Source: an uncultured Verrucomicrobia subdivision 3 bacterium (GTDB taxonomy: Bacteria; Verrucomicrobiota; Verrucomicrobiia; Limisphaerales; DASXHY01). Taken from it: DNA of 64,000 bases. A program made the position numbers and the translations under genes. Numbering within the stretch: the first letter of the stretch is position 1; each line of letters starts with the position of its first letter. Below, one piece after another: positions 1 to 9,044 of the stretch. The stretch lies in NCBI GenBank assembly GCA_937890005.1, contig CALBZA010000083.1, forward strand, positions 1-64,000. Reading direction: 5' to 3'. A model generated the notes under the pieces. That model searched no databases and was not told the DNA's origin. It saw nothing but the letters and a program-made list of their open reading frames with translations.

Positions 1-1731
1 GAGAATGTTCACTTCCTCCCAGATGTTCTGGCCGACATCGGCAACCCAACAGGCATTCGTACCGCCCCGATCGAATGAGAAGCGCCATGGATTTCGGAAA
101 CCGTAGGCAAAGATTTCCGGCATCGCATCCGGCGTGTTCAAAAACGGATTGTCCTGCGGAATCCCATATTCGCCGTTCGCTGAATTATCTCCATCGACAT
201 CGATGCGAAGAATCTTGCCCAGCAGGTTTGTGAGGATTTGAGCGTTTCCAACGGGGCCGTGTTGATCGCCACCGCCGCCGCCGTCGCCGGAACCGAGATA
301 AAGAAACCCATCCGGCCCGAATGCCAGTGCGCCGCCTTCATGATTGAATTCGGGTTGATCGATCGTCAGGAGAATACGTTCGCTCGTGCTGTCCGCGAGA
401 TTGGCATCCGACTGCGACACTTTGAATTCCGAGAGCACCGTCTTGTTGTTGAACGAAGCTGCGCTCGGCGGGGCGGAGTAATAGACGAAGAAGCGTCCGT
501 TGGTCGAGTAGCCGGGATGAAACGCGAGTCCCAGCAGACCGCGTTCGTCGTAATTCACCTGCAACGTCACCATTCGGTTGGAAATGTCGAGGAACGGAGT
601 CGTGAGCAGGTTCCCGCCCGCGTCCACGATGCGAATCTGCCCGGTCTGATCCGCGATGAACAGCCGGCCTGAACCATCGTTGGCGTGAGTCAGCACCGTC
701 GGTGCGATGAGATTCGTCGCCACCACCTGAAGCCCCACGGCCATGCCCGGCGGACTCGAAGGAAGCGAATTCAGTCGATAGAAAATGTTCGAGTTCCCGG
801 GATAGGCCGAACCGGCAAGGTAGGGTGGGTTGGCGAAGAAGTTGGTTCCGGACGGTGCCGAGGGAATGTTGGGAACCGCGAGATGCCATGTCGTTTCCGA
901 AGACAACGAGTTCGCATACAGGAGATCGAATTTTGCGTTTGTGCTGCCGATCCATCGCAACGTCACCAGACCGTTGGTGATTGTCAGCGGCGGTGTGGCG
1001 AACAACGCATTCGACAGTGCAATTCCAAGAAATGCAGGCGGCGTGGGTGACGATGGAGGAGTGAAACCGACTTCAAGCTTTCCAGCGTTGGCGGCGTCCT
1101 CGCGGGATCCGAATCCGCGAGCTGAGCGCGACAAAGCTTCCGCCGTGGATGCAAGCAACCAGCCGAAGTTCAACGATGGGTTGTTCACCCAGAACTGCAC
1201 GTCGGACACTAATCCCGCGCCGGTCCATGAATATTGCGTCATCGGTGTTGTTCCGACCGTGACGGACGCACTTGCGGAATTGATGGCGTCCTCTGCGGCG
1301 CCGGGAGACGTCCACGGCAGGAGATTGTGCATTCGTGATTCCCAAGTCGCTTCACCTTTTACGGCGACCGCACCACTGCTGCCGAGCTGGACGCCTTCGG
1401 TCCAGCCCGTCGTCATCCGGCGTAGTTCGAAATCCGAATTCACAGGTCCCATGGCGGGTACGTGGGTCATTGTCAGCCGGAACACGGCGGAAGTGATCGT
1501 CGAGCCAAATGGAATCGCGCCAAGATCGACCCGGACCAATCCGCGCCGAACTCCGCCGACGCCGTCCGTCCCGGCGCCAAACCAATCGAGTCCGCCCGCA
1601 TTATTCTGCGCCGCGGAACTTATGATGAACGTATCTTCAGTGACCGGCAGCGTGAGCGTGTCGGCATGAAGGATTGAGGCTGTCAGGAGGAGGGCAAAGG
1701 AACCGAACAACGACTGTCTGGAGGTTTGCAT
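1..1731 (-). CDS. Secreted PQQ-type aldose (glucose/sorbosone) dehydrogenase, 3' end outside window
   Basis: The frame is open from an ATG at 1731 to the left edge, giving 577 residues with no stop. Residues 1-23 form a signal peptide (MQTSRQSLFGSFALLLTASI and on). Residues about 25-235 resemble a DNRLRE-type beta-sandwich found in secreted proteins. From about residue 342 the glucose/sorbosone dehydrogenase six-bladed propeller is recognisable: NHEGGALAFGPDG near 462, LLGKILRIDVDGD near 500, YGFRNPWRFSFD near 545 and DVGQNIWEEV near 564. Family members oxidise aldoses at the cell surface or in the periplasm with PQQ. The catalytic region is incomplete here because the C-terminus lies outside the window. 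It is divergent from the pectate lyase gene across about 160 bp, so the two may share a control region. The family call is firm; the substrate is not known. Confidence 0.88.
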   Translation of the reverse strand, partial: MQTSRQSLFGSFALLLTASILHADTLTLPVTEDTFIISSAAQNNAGGLDWFGAGTDGVGGVRRGLVRVDLGAIPFGSTITSAVFRLTMTHVPAMGPVNSDFELRRMTTGWTEGVQLGSSGAVAVKGEATWESRMHNLLPWTSPGAAEDAINSASASVTVGTTPMTQYSWTGAGLVSDVQFWVNNPSLNFGWLLASTAEALSRSARGFGSREDAANAGKLEVGFTPPSSPTPPAFLGIALSNALFATPPLTITNGLVTLRWIGSTNAKFDLLYANSLSSETTWHLAVPNIPSAPSGTNFFANPPYLAGSAYPGNSNIFYRLNSLPSSPPGMAVGLQVVATNLIAPTVLTHANDGSGRLFIADQTGQIRIVDAGGNLLTTPFLDISNRMVTLQVNYDERGLLGLAFHPGYSTNGRFFVYYSAPPSAASFNNKTVLSEFKVSQSDANLADSTSERILLTIDQPEFNHEGGALAFGPDGFLYLGSGDGGGGGDQHGPVGNAQILTNLLGKILRIDVDGDNSANGEYGIPQDNPFLNTPDAMPEIFAYGFRNPWRFSFDRGGTNACWVADVGQNIWEEVNIL

Positions 1732-1894
1732 CTGCAGTAGGAGCAACGAAGACTGAATCTGTTCCAGAAAACTTTTGCATCATGTGCAGAATCACCGAGG
1801 CGGCGTGCAGAAAAGTCATTCAATTTTGCACAAGTGGACAGTGATGATTTCCGGAGAGTTGCTACCATCCCACGCATCAAGTCCCGAGCATTGT

Positions 1895-4297
1895 ATGGTC
1901 TTTCGCAGGAAATTTATCTCCACGCTGGCGTTCTGTTTATTTGTCCAATCCACGATTCCCCGCGTCGCGGCGCTGCCTGCGTTTCCGGGAGCTGAAGGTG
2001 CAGGATCTGAAACTGTCGGCGGCCGGGGCGGAACCGTTTATCGTGTCACCAACTTGAATGATTCAGGCGCTGGAAGTCTTCGAGCCGGTCTGAGTGCCGG
2101 GAACCGCACGATCATCTTCGATGTTTCCGGCACGATCGACCTCCAGTCGCCGCTCGTCATCAACAGGAACAATCTCACCATTGCGGGCCAGACGGCGCCG
2201 GGCGATGGCATCACATTGCGGCGGAATCTCACGTCGGTGCAGAACTGTCGCGATGTGATCGTGCGCTACATTCGGTTCCGCCCAGGCGATACGAATTCCA
2301 ACTTTCAGGACGACGCCTTCCGTGTGGTGAACGGCACCAACATTGTCATCGATCATGTCTCCGCCTCGTGGAGCGTGGACGAAACGCTTTCGGTGACATG
2401 GTCCACGAACGTGACGGTGCAGTGGTCGTTGATTGCGGAGAGCCTGAAGAACTCGCAGCACGACAAGGGTTCGCATGGTTACGGAAGTTTGATTCGATAC
2501 GGAAGGGGAGCGCTGACGTTTCACCACAATCTTTATCAGGCGCACGACAGCCGGAATCCGCGGCTTGGCGACAACATCAAGTTGGATTTCATCAATAACG
2601 TGATTTACAACTGGGGCGGTCGCGCCGGTTACTCGGGTGATTACGCGACAGACATCAAGGATAATCCCGGCGGCTTCACCAACTACCTCAACTACGAGCA
2701 CAACTATCTTGTGGCGGGTCCGAGCACCGGTCCGGCGAGCGAAGCGTTCCGCGGCGGGACGACAAACACACACATATTCCAACACGGCAATTTCATTGAT
2801 TCGAACAAGAACGCCGTTCATGACGGCGTCAATACCGGCTGGAGCATGTTCACATCGTCCTACACCCAACGTGGAACGCGCTATCCCTCCACGGAGATCA
2901 ATTCCGATCCGGCTCAGGTCGCTTATCAACGAGTTCTCGCATTCAGCGGTGCGTCGAAGGTGCGGGATGAAGTTGATTTGAGGTTGCTCCGGAATGTTCG
3001 CGATCGAACGGGCCGCATTGTTGATGCGGTCGGGCCCGGCAATCAGCCTACGGATTACGTGACCCATTCGATCAACGGAGCGAGCTACGTTTTTGTGCGC
3101 GGCTGGCCGACGCTGGCTTCTGCACCGGCGCCGTTGGATTCGGATTCGGATGGGATTCCAAACTACTTCGAACTCGCGATGGGCTGGAATCCTTTCGCGG
3201 CAAACAACAATCACACCAACTCGGATGGCTACACAGATCTCGAATGGTATCTGAACTGGCTCGCCGCGCCGCACTTTGCCGTGGCCGCCGATCAGTCCGG
3301 CAGCATCAACCTGCGGACATTGACCGGTTCAAACACCAACCTGACGTTCAGCAATGTCATCAGCACAAACGGCAGCGCGGCTTTGTCGCCGGACGGATTT
3401 ACCGTCACGTTCATTCCGTCGGAGGATTTCGTCGGACTGACTTCATTCACATTTGAAGGAACCAACAGCACGGACAAGGCGGCACTCGGCACTGTCCAGG
3501 TAGCCGTGCTCGTGACCAACACCGCGCCAGGCATCGTTCAACAGCCGGTCGGCCAGACAAATCACATTGGCACCACGGCAACATTCTCCGTCATCGCTGC
3601 GGGTGGTTCACTTGCCTATCACTGGCAGCGAAACGGAACAAACCTGCTGAATGCAGGAAACGTTTCCGGTGTGACTAACAAAGTGTTGACCCTTTCGAAC
3701 GTTTCGGCGGCAGACGCTGCTTCGTACCGCGTCATTGTGACGAACCATCTCGGCGCGATCACCAGCTCGGTCGTGAACCTGACAATCCTTTCAAATCAAT
3801 CGCCGGAATTGGAACCGATCGACGACAAAACGATCATTGCCGGCGCGACGCTGACTTTTACAAACGTCGCGAGCGATCCCGATCCGGAACAGTTGTTGTC
3901 CTTCACGCTTCTGAATGGTCCAGGTGGTGCGACGGTGGGGGAGGAAAACGGTGTCTTCGATTGGCGGCCTGCAATCGCACAAGGTGGAACGACCAATACG
4001 ATGAGTATTATCGTCAGGGACAACGGCACGCCGAGTTTGAGCGCCACGCAGTCGTTTTCAGTCGCAGTCTTCAAACCTGCCAATCCCGAAATGAACGCCA
4101 GCATTGACGTTGACGGCGGGTTGAATCTGTCGATCACGGGCGACGTCGGACCCGACTACGTGATTGAATCGTCCACAAATCTGGTCGATTGGATTTCGGT
4201 TGAAACGAATCGACCGGTTGTTCTTCCGTGGACCTGGTCGGATCCGATCGATCCCGACTGGCCGCGGCGCTTTTATCGCGTTCTGCTGGGGCCGTGA
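1895..4297 (+). CDS. Secreted pectate lyase-like beta-helix protein with Ig-like tail
   Basis: An 800-residue secreted protein. The reading frame opens upstream at 1775, but the ATG at 1895 is chosen because it begins a clean signal peptide (MVFRRKFISTLAFCLFVQS). Mature residues begin with FPGAEGAGSETVGGRGG, the hallmark start of a polysaccharide lyase family 1-type pectate lyase. The right-handed beta-helix runs to about residue 380. A calcium-type DSDSDG motif sits near 413, followed by a cadherin-like segment (about 455-545), an Ig-like domain (about 546-632, with the SNVSAADAASYRV signature), a further Ig-like repeat (about 633-730) and a C-terminal module (about 733-800) ending in a YVIESSTNLVDW motif seen in verrucomicrobial secreted proteins. 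It probably cleaves polygalacturonate outside the cell. No dockerin or sortase signal is visible. The exact PL subfamily was not tested. Confidence 0.85.
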   Translation: MVFRRKFISTLAFCLFVQSTIPRVAALPAFPGAEGAGSETVGGRGGTVYRVTNLNDSGAGSLRAGLSAGNRTIIFDVSGTIDLQSPLVINRNNLTIAGQTAPGDGITLRRNLTSVQNCRDVIVRYIRFRPGDTNSNFQDDAFRVVNGTNIVIDHVSASWSVDETLSVTWSTNVTVQWSLIAESLKNSQHDKGSHGYGSLIRYGRGALTFHHNLYQAHDSRNPRLGDNIKLDFINNVIYNWGGRAGYSGDYATDIKDNPGGFTNYLNYEHNYLVAGPSTGPASEAFRGGTTNTHIFQHGNFIDSNKNAVHDGVNTGWSMFTSSYTQRGTRYPSTEINSDPAQVAYQRVLAFSGASKVRDEVDLRLLRNVRDRTGRIVDAVGPGNQPTDYVTHSINGASYVFVRGWPTLASAPAPLDSDSDGIPNYFELAMGWNPFAANNNHTNSDGYTDLEWYLNWLAAPHFAVAADQSGSINLRTLTGSNTNLTFSNVISTNGSAALSPDGFTVTFIPSEDFVGLTSFTFEGTNSTDKAALGTVQVAVLVTNTAPGIVQQPVGQTNHIGTTATFSVIAAGGSLAYHWQRNGTNLLNAGNVSGVTNKVLTLSNVSAADAASYRVIVTNHLGAITSSVVNLTILSNQSPELEPIDDKTIIAGATLTFTNVASDPDPEQLLSFTLLNGPGGATVGEENGVFDWRPAIAQGGTTNTMSIIVRDNGTPSLSATQSFSVAVFKPANPEMNASIDVDGGLNLSITGDVGPDYVIESSTNLVDWISVETNRPVVLPWTWSDPIDPDWPRRFYRVLLGP

Positions 4298-4376
4298 TGC
4301 AATTCCAGCTCTGGGACTTGCTTCAAAAACGCCTTTCCGCTAATGAGAGGCGGTCTTTAACCAATTGAGCAATCCT

Positions 4377-5231
4377 ATGAAATTTTCGACACGTGCGGTT
4401 GTTGTGATGCTTGCGGCGGCAGCTTTTCAGAGTTTCTGCGGGGCGGCGGAAGAGGCCCCGGCGACTGTTTCGCCTGAACGGCTCAGCTACAGCATCGGAT
4501 TGAAAATTGGATCCGACATCAAGCGAGTCGGTTACGAAGTGAACCCGGACGTGATAGGGGAAGCGATCAAGGATGCATTGGCTGGCGGCGAACTCAAGAT
4601 GACCGAGCAGGAGGCGCAGGAAACGATCATTGCCTACCAAAAGGAGCTGCGTGCCAGGCGCGAACAGGAACGGCTTCAACTGGCGGAGAAGAACCGTGAG
4701 ATCGGCGAGAAGTTCCTGAACGAAAACAAGGGCAAGCCAGGCGTGAAGGTTGAGGAAATCACCCTCCCGGACGGCTCGAAAGCCGAGCTGCAATACAAGG
4801 TTTTGTCGGAAGGTGAAGGCGCTTCACCAAAACTGGAGGACACGGTCACGTTCAACTACAGAATCGTCACGATCGACGGCAATGAGATCGATTCCTCCGC
4901 CCGATTTGGACAACCCGGAAAATCCGTCCTGAATCATTATCGCATTGTCGGGATCAAGGAAGCGCTTCTGAGGATGAAGGCCGGCGCGAAGTGGCAGCTC
5001 TTTCTGCCATCGAGCCTCACCTTCGGCGACGTTGGCACGCCCAACGCAGAACCCGGCAGCACGATCATCTGCGATCTGGAACTGCTCAGCTTCGAGGAAC
5101 CGCAACCGCTCACCAGCGACATCATCAAGGTGCCTTCCAAGGAAGAGCTCGACAAAGGCGCCCAGATCGAAGTGATCAAGGCCGAGGACGCGCGGAAGAT
5201 GCAGCAGACAAACTCGGCGACCAAAAAATAA
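4377..5231 (+). CDS. FKBP-type peptidyl-prolyl cis-trans isomerase (Mip-like)
   Basis: A 284-residue exported foldase. The ATG at 4377 (MKFSTRAVVVMLAAAAFQ) gives a good signal peptide; a TTG 12 bases upstream is in frame but less likely. After cleavage near CGAAEE, residues about 30-120 form an alpha-helical dimerisation-type region (LSYSIGLKIGSDIK, then a charged helix), as in Mip/FkpA proteins. Residues about 130-230 are the FKBP domain, with VTFNYRIVTIDGNEIDSS, a GIKEALLRMKAGAKWQLFLP core and a closing GSTIICDLELLSF strand. The family catalyses proline isomerisation during folding of envelope and secreted proteins. The gene stands alone and is followed by a strong terminator at 5281-5310. 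A C-terminal charged tail follows the domain. Confidence 0.9.
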   Translation: MKFSTRAVVVMLAAAAFQSFCGAAEEAPATVSPERLSYSIGLKIGSDIKRVGYEVNPDVIGEAIKDALAGGELKMTEQEAQETIIAYQKELRARREQERLQLAEKNREIGEKFLNENKGKPGVKVEEITLPDGSKAELQYKVLSEGEGASPKLEDTVTFNYRIVTIDGNEIDSSARFGQPGKSVLNHYRIVGIKEALLRMKAGAKWQLFLPSSLTFGDVGTPNAEPGSTIICDLELLSFEEPQPLTSDIIKVPSKEELDKGAQIEVIKAEDARKMQQTNSATKK

Positions 5232-5280
5232 CGGATCGTTCCCAACGATCACTTTGGGAGAATTTCATTTCGTACAGCAG

Positions 5281-5310
5281 AACGGCGCTCTTTCGAGCGC
5301 CGTTTGTTTT
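5281..5310 (+). terminator. Rho-independent terminator after the FKBP gene
   Basis: A perfect 10-bp stem (AACGGCGCTC, 5281-5290, with GAGCGCCGTT, 5295-5304) closes on a TTTC loop and is followed by TGTTTT. The T tail lies on the plus strand only, so it terminates the FKBP transcript. It sits between the convergent FKBP and purM genes. Confidence 0.9.
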
Positions 5311-5326
5311 GACACCATGTTGCGGA

Positions 5327-6382
5327 TCAAACCACCTTCGCCTCGCCGGTGCCTTTGGTGACTTCACCGATCAGCCACGCATCGTGCCTCCGGGAGCGGA
5401 TGAACTTCAGCACTGCGTCGGCCTTGTCCGCCGAGACAATCGACACCATGCCGATGCCCATGTTGAACACCTGGTAAAGCTCTTCGTCCGGCACTCCGCT
5501 TTTCTCTTCGATCATCTTGAAGATCGGAAGCATCTTCCACGACCCCTTGCGAATCACGACGTCGCAGTTGTCCGGCAGCACGCGTGGAATGTTGTCCAAG
5601 AAACCGCCGCCCGTGATGTGCGCGAACGCTTTCACCGGCAGCTTTCCCGCCTTTGAGTTGAACTTCTTGAGCAAGTCCTGAACGAGAGGACCGTAGCTCA
5701 CGTGCACCTTCAGCAGTTCGGCGCCAATCGTGTTCTTCAGTTCGGGAACGCGGCTGGCGGGCTTCAGTTTGAGCTGTTCGAAGAAAATTTTCCGGGCCAG
5801 CGAATAGCCGTTCGTGTGCAGGCCGCTCGATGCGATTCCAATCACAACGTCGCCGCGCTTCACGGTTTTCTGCCCGTTGAGCATGCGCGATTTTTCAACC
5901 ACGCCGACGATCGTGCCGCTCACGTCGTATTCACCGGCCTGATAGAATCCCGGCATCTGCGCCGTCTCACCGCCGATCAGAGAGCAATTGTTTTCGGCGC
6001 AGGCCTTCGCGAAGCCCTTGATGATTTCGTTGAATGCCTTTGGTTCCAGCTTGCCGGTTCCGAGATAGTCGAGAAAGAACAGCGGTTCTGCGCCCAGCAC
6101 CGCGATGTCGTTCACGCAATGGTTCACGAGATCGGCGCCAATGGTGTCGTGCTTGTTCATCGCGAAGGCGATCTTCAGCTTTGTTCCGACGCCATCCACG
6201 GAGGAGACGAGGACCGGCTGCTTGTATTTCTTCACGTCGAGCGCGAACAGGCCTCCGAATCCGCCGACCTTGCCGAGCACCTCGCGTCGATGCGTGGCTG
6301 CCAGCAACTGCGGGAGCGTAGATTTCACTTTGTTGCCAAGATCAATGTCCACGCCTGCGCGGGCATAAGCTTTCTGTTTCAT
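5327..6382 (-). CDS. purM: Phosphoribosylformylglycinamidine cyclo-ligase (AIR synthetase)
   Basis: A 351-residue cytoplasmic enzyme of purine biosynthesis that closes the imidazole ring of FGAM using ATP to give AIR. The start is placed at the ATG at 6382 (MKQKAYARAGVDIDLGNK), which matches the family N-terminus; the frame opens 15 codons further upstream. Recognisable PurM motifs are VDGVGTKLKIAF, the metal/ATP segment LVNHCVNDIAVLGAEPLFF, GGETAQMPGFY, ASSGLHTNGYSLARK and AHITGGGFLDNIPRVLP. Length is normal for the family. It is convergent with the FKBP gene and divergent from the TPR membrane protein. No other pur gene is visible nearby. Confidence 0.96.
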   Translation of the reverse strand: MKQKAYARAGVDIDLGNKVKSTLPQLLAATHRREVLGKVGGFGGLFALDVKKYKQPVLVSSVDGVGTKLKIAFAMNKHDTIGADLVNHCVNDIAVLGAEPLFFLDYLGTGKLEPKAFNEIIKGFAKACAENNCSLIGGETAQMPGFYQAGEYDVSGTIVGVVEKSRMLNGQKTVKRGDVVIGIASSGLHTNGYSLARKIFFEQLKLKPASRVPELKNTIGAELLKVHVSYGPLVQDLLKKFNSKAGKLPVKAFAHITGGGFLDNIPRVLPDNCDVVIRKGSWKMLPIFKMIEEKSGVPDEELYQVFNMGIGMVSIVSADKADAVLKFIRSRRHDAWLIGEVTKGTGEAKVV

Positions 6383-6493
6383 GTCGGCGCAGAGTAAACC
6401 GTCAAGACGGCGGCTGCGCCAATACAAAATGCTCCGTCCGGCGGCGGAAAGTTTATTGCGGCAAAAAGCCGGTTCCGCCTACGCTCCAGCCTC

Positions 6494-7240
6494 GTGAACG
6501 ATGGTGATTTTTCCTGGCTGACCTCCGCACCGTTTCTTTTAGGCGCAGTGTTTCAGGTTTGGATGATGATCGACGCGGTGCGCAAGCGCGAGTGGATGTG
6601 GCTCGGCATCATGTTCATGTTTCCCGGCCTGACGGCGATCTGGTATTTCTTCTACATGTATCGCGGCGCGCCGTCGGCCACCCGTGGTTTCGAGCTTCCC
6701 GGCGCCTACGACCGAAAACGGATCAAGCAGCTTGAGGCGCAGATTCATCATCTCGACAAGGCGCACCATCATTCGCAGCTTGGCGATCTGCATTTCCAGC
6801 GGGGCAAACTCGACAAGGCGGAAGCGTCCTACCGCGCCGCAATGGAACGCGATCCCGACGATCTCGACACGCGCGCGCACCTCGGCCAATGCCTGCTCCG
6901 ACAGAAAAAACCGGCGGAAGCCCGGCCGCTGATCGAAGGCGTCATCATACAGAACCCGAAGCACGAATACGGCTACACGATGATGGCCTACGCCGAAACG
7001 CTGATGGCGCTCGGTGAAAACGACATGGCAATCGAGGTCTGGAAACGGGTTTTGGAGAACAATTCGTATCCACGGGCAAAGGTTCAACTCGCGGAACTTT
7101 ACCTTGCGAAGAATCAACCGGATCTCGCCCGGGCCGAACTGAGCGATGTGATTTACGACGATGTTCATGCCCCGGCATTTCAACGAAAACGCGATCGTGT
7201 CTGGTTTCAGAAGGCGAAGAAGCTGATGAGACGAGTCTGA
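6494..7240 (+). CDS. Membrane-anchored tetratricopeptide repeat protein
   Basis: A 248-residue protein beginning with GTG at 6494. Residues about 8-60 contain two hydrophobic segments (APFLLGAVFQVWMMIDAVR and WLGIMFMFPGLTAIWYFFYM) resembling the PLDc_N/cardiolipin-synthase N-terminal membrane module. Residues about 95-240 hold at least three TPR units (LGDLHFQRGKLDKAEASYRA, LGQCLLRQKKPAEARPLI, LAELYLAKNQPDLARAEL), a scaffold for protein contacts in the cytoplasm. No enzymatic domain is seen. It is transcribed away from purM. Its specific role is unknown. The related small membrane protein at 37572-37841 shares the N-terminal module. Confidence 0.75.
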   Translation: MNDGDFSWLTSAPFLLGAVFQVWMMIDAVRKREWMWLGIMFMFPGLTAIWYFFYMYRGAPSATRGFELPGAYDRKRIKQLEAQIHHLDKAHHHSQLGDLHFQRGKLDKAEASYRAAMERDPDDLDTRAHLGQCLLRQKKPAEARPLIEGVIIQNPKHEYGYTMMAYAETLMALGENDMAIEVWKRVLENNSYPRAKVQLAELYLAKNQPDLARAELSDVIYDDVHAPAFQRKRDRVWFQKAKKLMRRV

Positions 7241-7301
7241 TGCTGTGAGCGTATGCGACGGATGATCGGGACTGCACGTCATCGCAGCCGGGTTGAGTAT
7301 T

Positions 7302-7342
7302 TAAAAGAAGAGGTGGCGAAAGGCATTACGCCAATCGCCACC
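7302..7342 (-). terminator. Terminator for the signalling operon
   Basis: Read on the minus strand, GGTGGCGA (7342-7335) pairs with TCGCCACC (7319-7312) around an inner GGCG..CGCC hairpin and is followed by TCTTCTTTT. It lies about 100 bp beyond the stop of the hybrid kinase at 7440. Confidence 0.65.
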
Positions 7343-7439
7343 CGGGGGGGCTCGCTCAACTGGGGCCGTGGGGCCGTCGTCGAGCTTGGGGGCTCTTCCA
7401 TCCGCAGCCGGTGCTGCGTCCGGAAGAGAGATTCCTATT

Positions 7440-9044
7440 TCAACTCAGAACTTGCTTTCTGCCTGTGACGTGGATCGCGCGATAAATGGCCGTGATCAGC
7501 ACGGAGGGGTTCAAAGGCTTTGCAACCAGGTCGCGCACTCCAAGGTGCCGGATGCGATCGCTGCTGGTCATTCCGGAGCCGCTGGCGAGGATCACGGGAA
7601 CATCGTCGCGAACCAGGGAAACCTGCCGCGCAAACTCGGCGCCAGTCATTCCCGGCATCGCCATGTCGGCCACCACGATGTCAAAACGCCCCGGATCGAG
7701 CCGGAATTCTCTCAGTGCACGGAAGGGATCGGTGTGTGTGGTCACCAGGTATCCGTTCCGTTTGAGGATCTCGGAGACGGAATCGCAGATTGCAGGTTCG
7801 TCATCGACCATCAGGATCCGTTCGCCATTGCCGCGCAACGGGGCAATGGTTCCGGGGATTACTTCGATGCTCTCACTCACAAGCGTGGGGAAATAAACGT
7901 CGAACGTTGTCCCCTCGTTCAGCTGGCTTCTCACTGTGATTGCTCCTTCGTGGTTTTTGATGATGCTGTGGACGACGGACAGTCCGAGACCGGTTCCCTC
8001 GCCTGGTGCCTTGGTGGTGAAGAACGGTTCGAAAATTCGTTTCAATACGTGCTCATCCATGCCGTGGCCGTTGTCGCTGACGGTGAGCTTCATGTGGAGA
8101 CCGTTGCCGAGATCGGGAATGGATCGCCGGAGTTCCTCGTCGGGTTCGCATGTCCTGAGCGCGACCTTCAGGCAGCCGGCGTTTTCACGCATGGCGTGTG
8201 CGGCATTCATGCAAAGGTTCACGATCAACTGATGAATCTGCGTCGGATCCGCGAGAACCGGCGGCGCGTCCATGTCGATCTGTGTGTCGATCTCGATCGC
8301 CGGGAGCGTGGGACGAAGCAGTTGCAACGCTTCCTTGACGATGTGCTGAATCCGGACGGGACGGCGGTCCAGCTCGCGTCGGCGGCTGAACGTGAGAATC
8401 TGGTTCACCAGATCCCTGGCCCGGTTGCTCGCCTTCTGCACCTGGGCGAGATAAGTGCGGACCTGATCGGGCTTTCCGGCTTCAAGTCCGGCCAGTTCCG
8501 TGCAGGCCATGATGACCGTCAGGATGTTGTTGAAATCGTGAGCGATTCCGCTGGCAAGCGTGCCGACCGCTTCGAGTTTCTGGGAATGGCGGAGCTGTGT
8601 CTCAAGCTTCATCCGGGTCTCCTCGGCGAGCTTGCGTTCGGAAATGTCCCGAACGACCAGCACGCGGCAGATTTCACCATTCGAATTGGTGATCTTCCTT
8701 CCGGATGTCTCGACCCACAGCCAGTTGCCATTTTTCGTCAGGCAACGGCAGGTGGCTGAACCTTCAGAAAGCTCAAGCCTGGAGCGGACGTGCGGCATGT
8801 CGTCCGGATGAATTTTGGCGAAAACACTGGTGTTGAGGACTTCATTCACTTCGTAGCCGAGCATGCGTTGCACGTTCTGGCTGGCGAAAAGAACGTTTCC
8901 CGCCTCGTCCAGTTTGACGATCACATCGTGTGAATTTTCGACCAGGAATCGCAACTGCTCGAGGTCCCGGCGCAACGCATGGACTTCCCCGGTCGGGAGC
9001 GATTCTCCGTCGAACGATTCAAACAATGTGGCGGCGAGTCTCAT
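7440..9044 (-). CDS. PAS hybrid histidine kinase with C-terminal receiver
   Basis: A 534-residue soluble sensor kinase. Domains in order: a PAS domain (about 28-138, ending in VVRDISERKLAEE), a HisKA domain with the phospho-acceptor in GIAHDFNNIL (His169), an HATPase domain with N box (NLCMNAAHAM), G1 (DNGHGMD, about 324) and G2 (GTGLGLS, about 350), and a receiver (about 408-525) with acidic pair DDE near 414, phospho-acceptor Asp460 (VVADMAMPG) and Lys509 (VAKP). No membrane segment is present, so it senses a cytoplasmic cue. Its ATG overlaps the stop of the upstream REC-ATPase gene by four bases (ATGA), which implies translational coupling. All key catalytic residues are intact. The signal and target are unknown. 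Confidence 0.93.
   Translation of the reverse strand: MRLAATLFESFDGESLPTGEVHALRRDLEQLRFLVENSHDVIVKLDEAGNVLFASQNVQRMLGYEVNEVLNTSVFAKIHPDDMPHVRSRLELSEGSATCRCLTKNGNWLWVETSGRKITNSNGEICRVLVVRDISERKLAEETRMKLETQLRHSQKLEAVGTLASGIAHDFNNILTVIMACTELAGLEAGKPDQVRTYLAQVQKASNRARDLVNQILTFSRRRELDRRPVRIQHIVKEALQLLRPTLPAIEIDTQIDMDAPPVLADPTQIHQLIVNLCMNAAHAMRENAGCLKVALRTCEPDEELRRSIPDLGNGLHMKLTVSDNGHGMDEHVLKRIFEPFFTTKAPGEGTGLGLSVVHSIIKNHEGAITVRSQLNEGTTFDVYFPTLVSESIEVIPGTIAPLRGNGERILMVDDEPAICDSVSEILKRNGYLVTTHTDPFRALREFRLDPGRFDIVVADMAMPGMTGAEFARQVSLVRDDVPVILASGSGMTSSDRIRHLGVRDLVAKPLNPSVLITAIYRAIHVTGRKQVLS

Noticed and set aside
830..1669. 279-codon plus-strand open frame at the left edge
   Set aside because: It is antisense to the sugar dehydrogenase gene, whose minus-strand frame has a signal peptide and clear family motifs.
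4320..4376. tRNA-like stretch on the minus strand (GCTCAATTGGTTAAAG followed by CCGCCTCTCATTAGCGG)
   Set aside because: It resembles a D-arm and anticodon arm, but the D stem does not pair fully, the anticodon loop has poor geometry and no T-arm (GGTTCRA) or acceptor stem follows. At most a degraded fragment; not called.
7241..7440. Possible riboswitch in the structured 200-bp gap
   Set aside because: The stems are explained by a terminator for the minus-strand kinase gene, and no known aptamer consensus could be matched.
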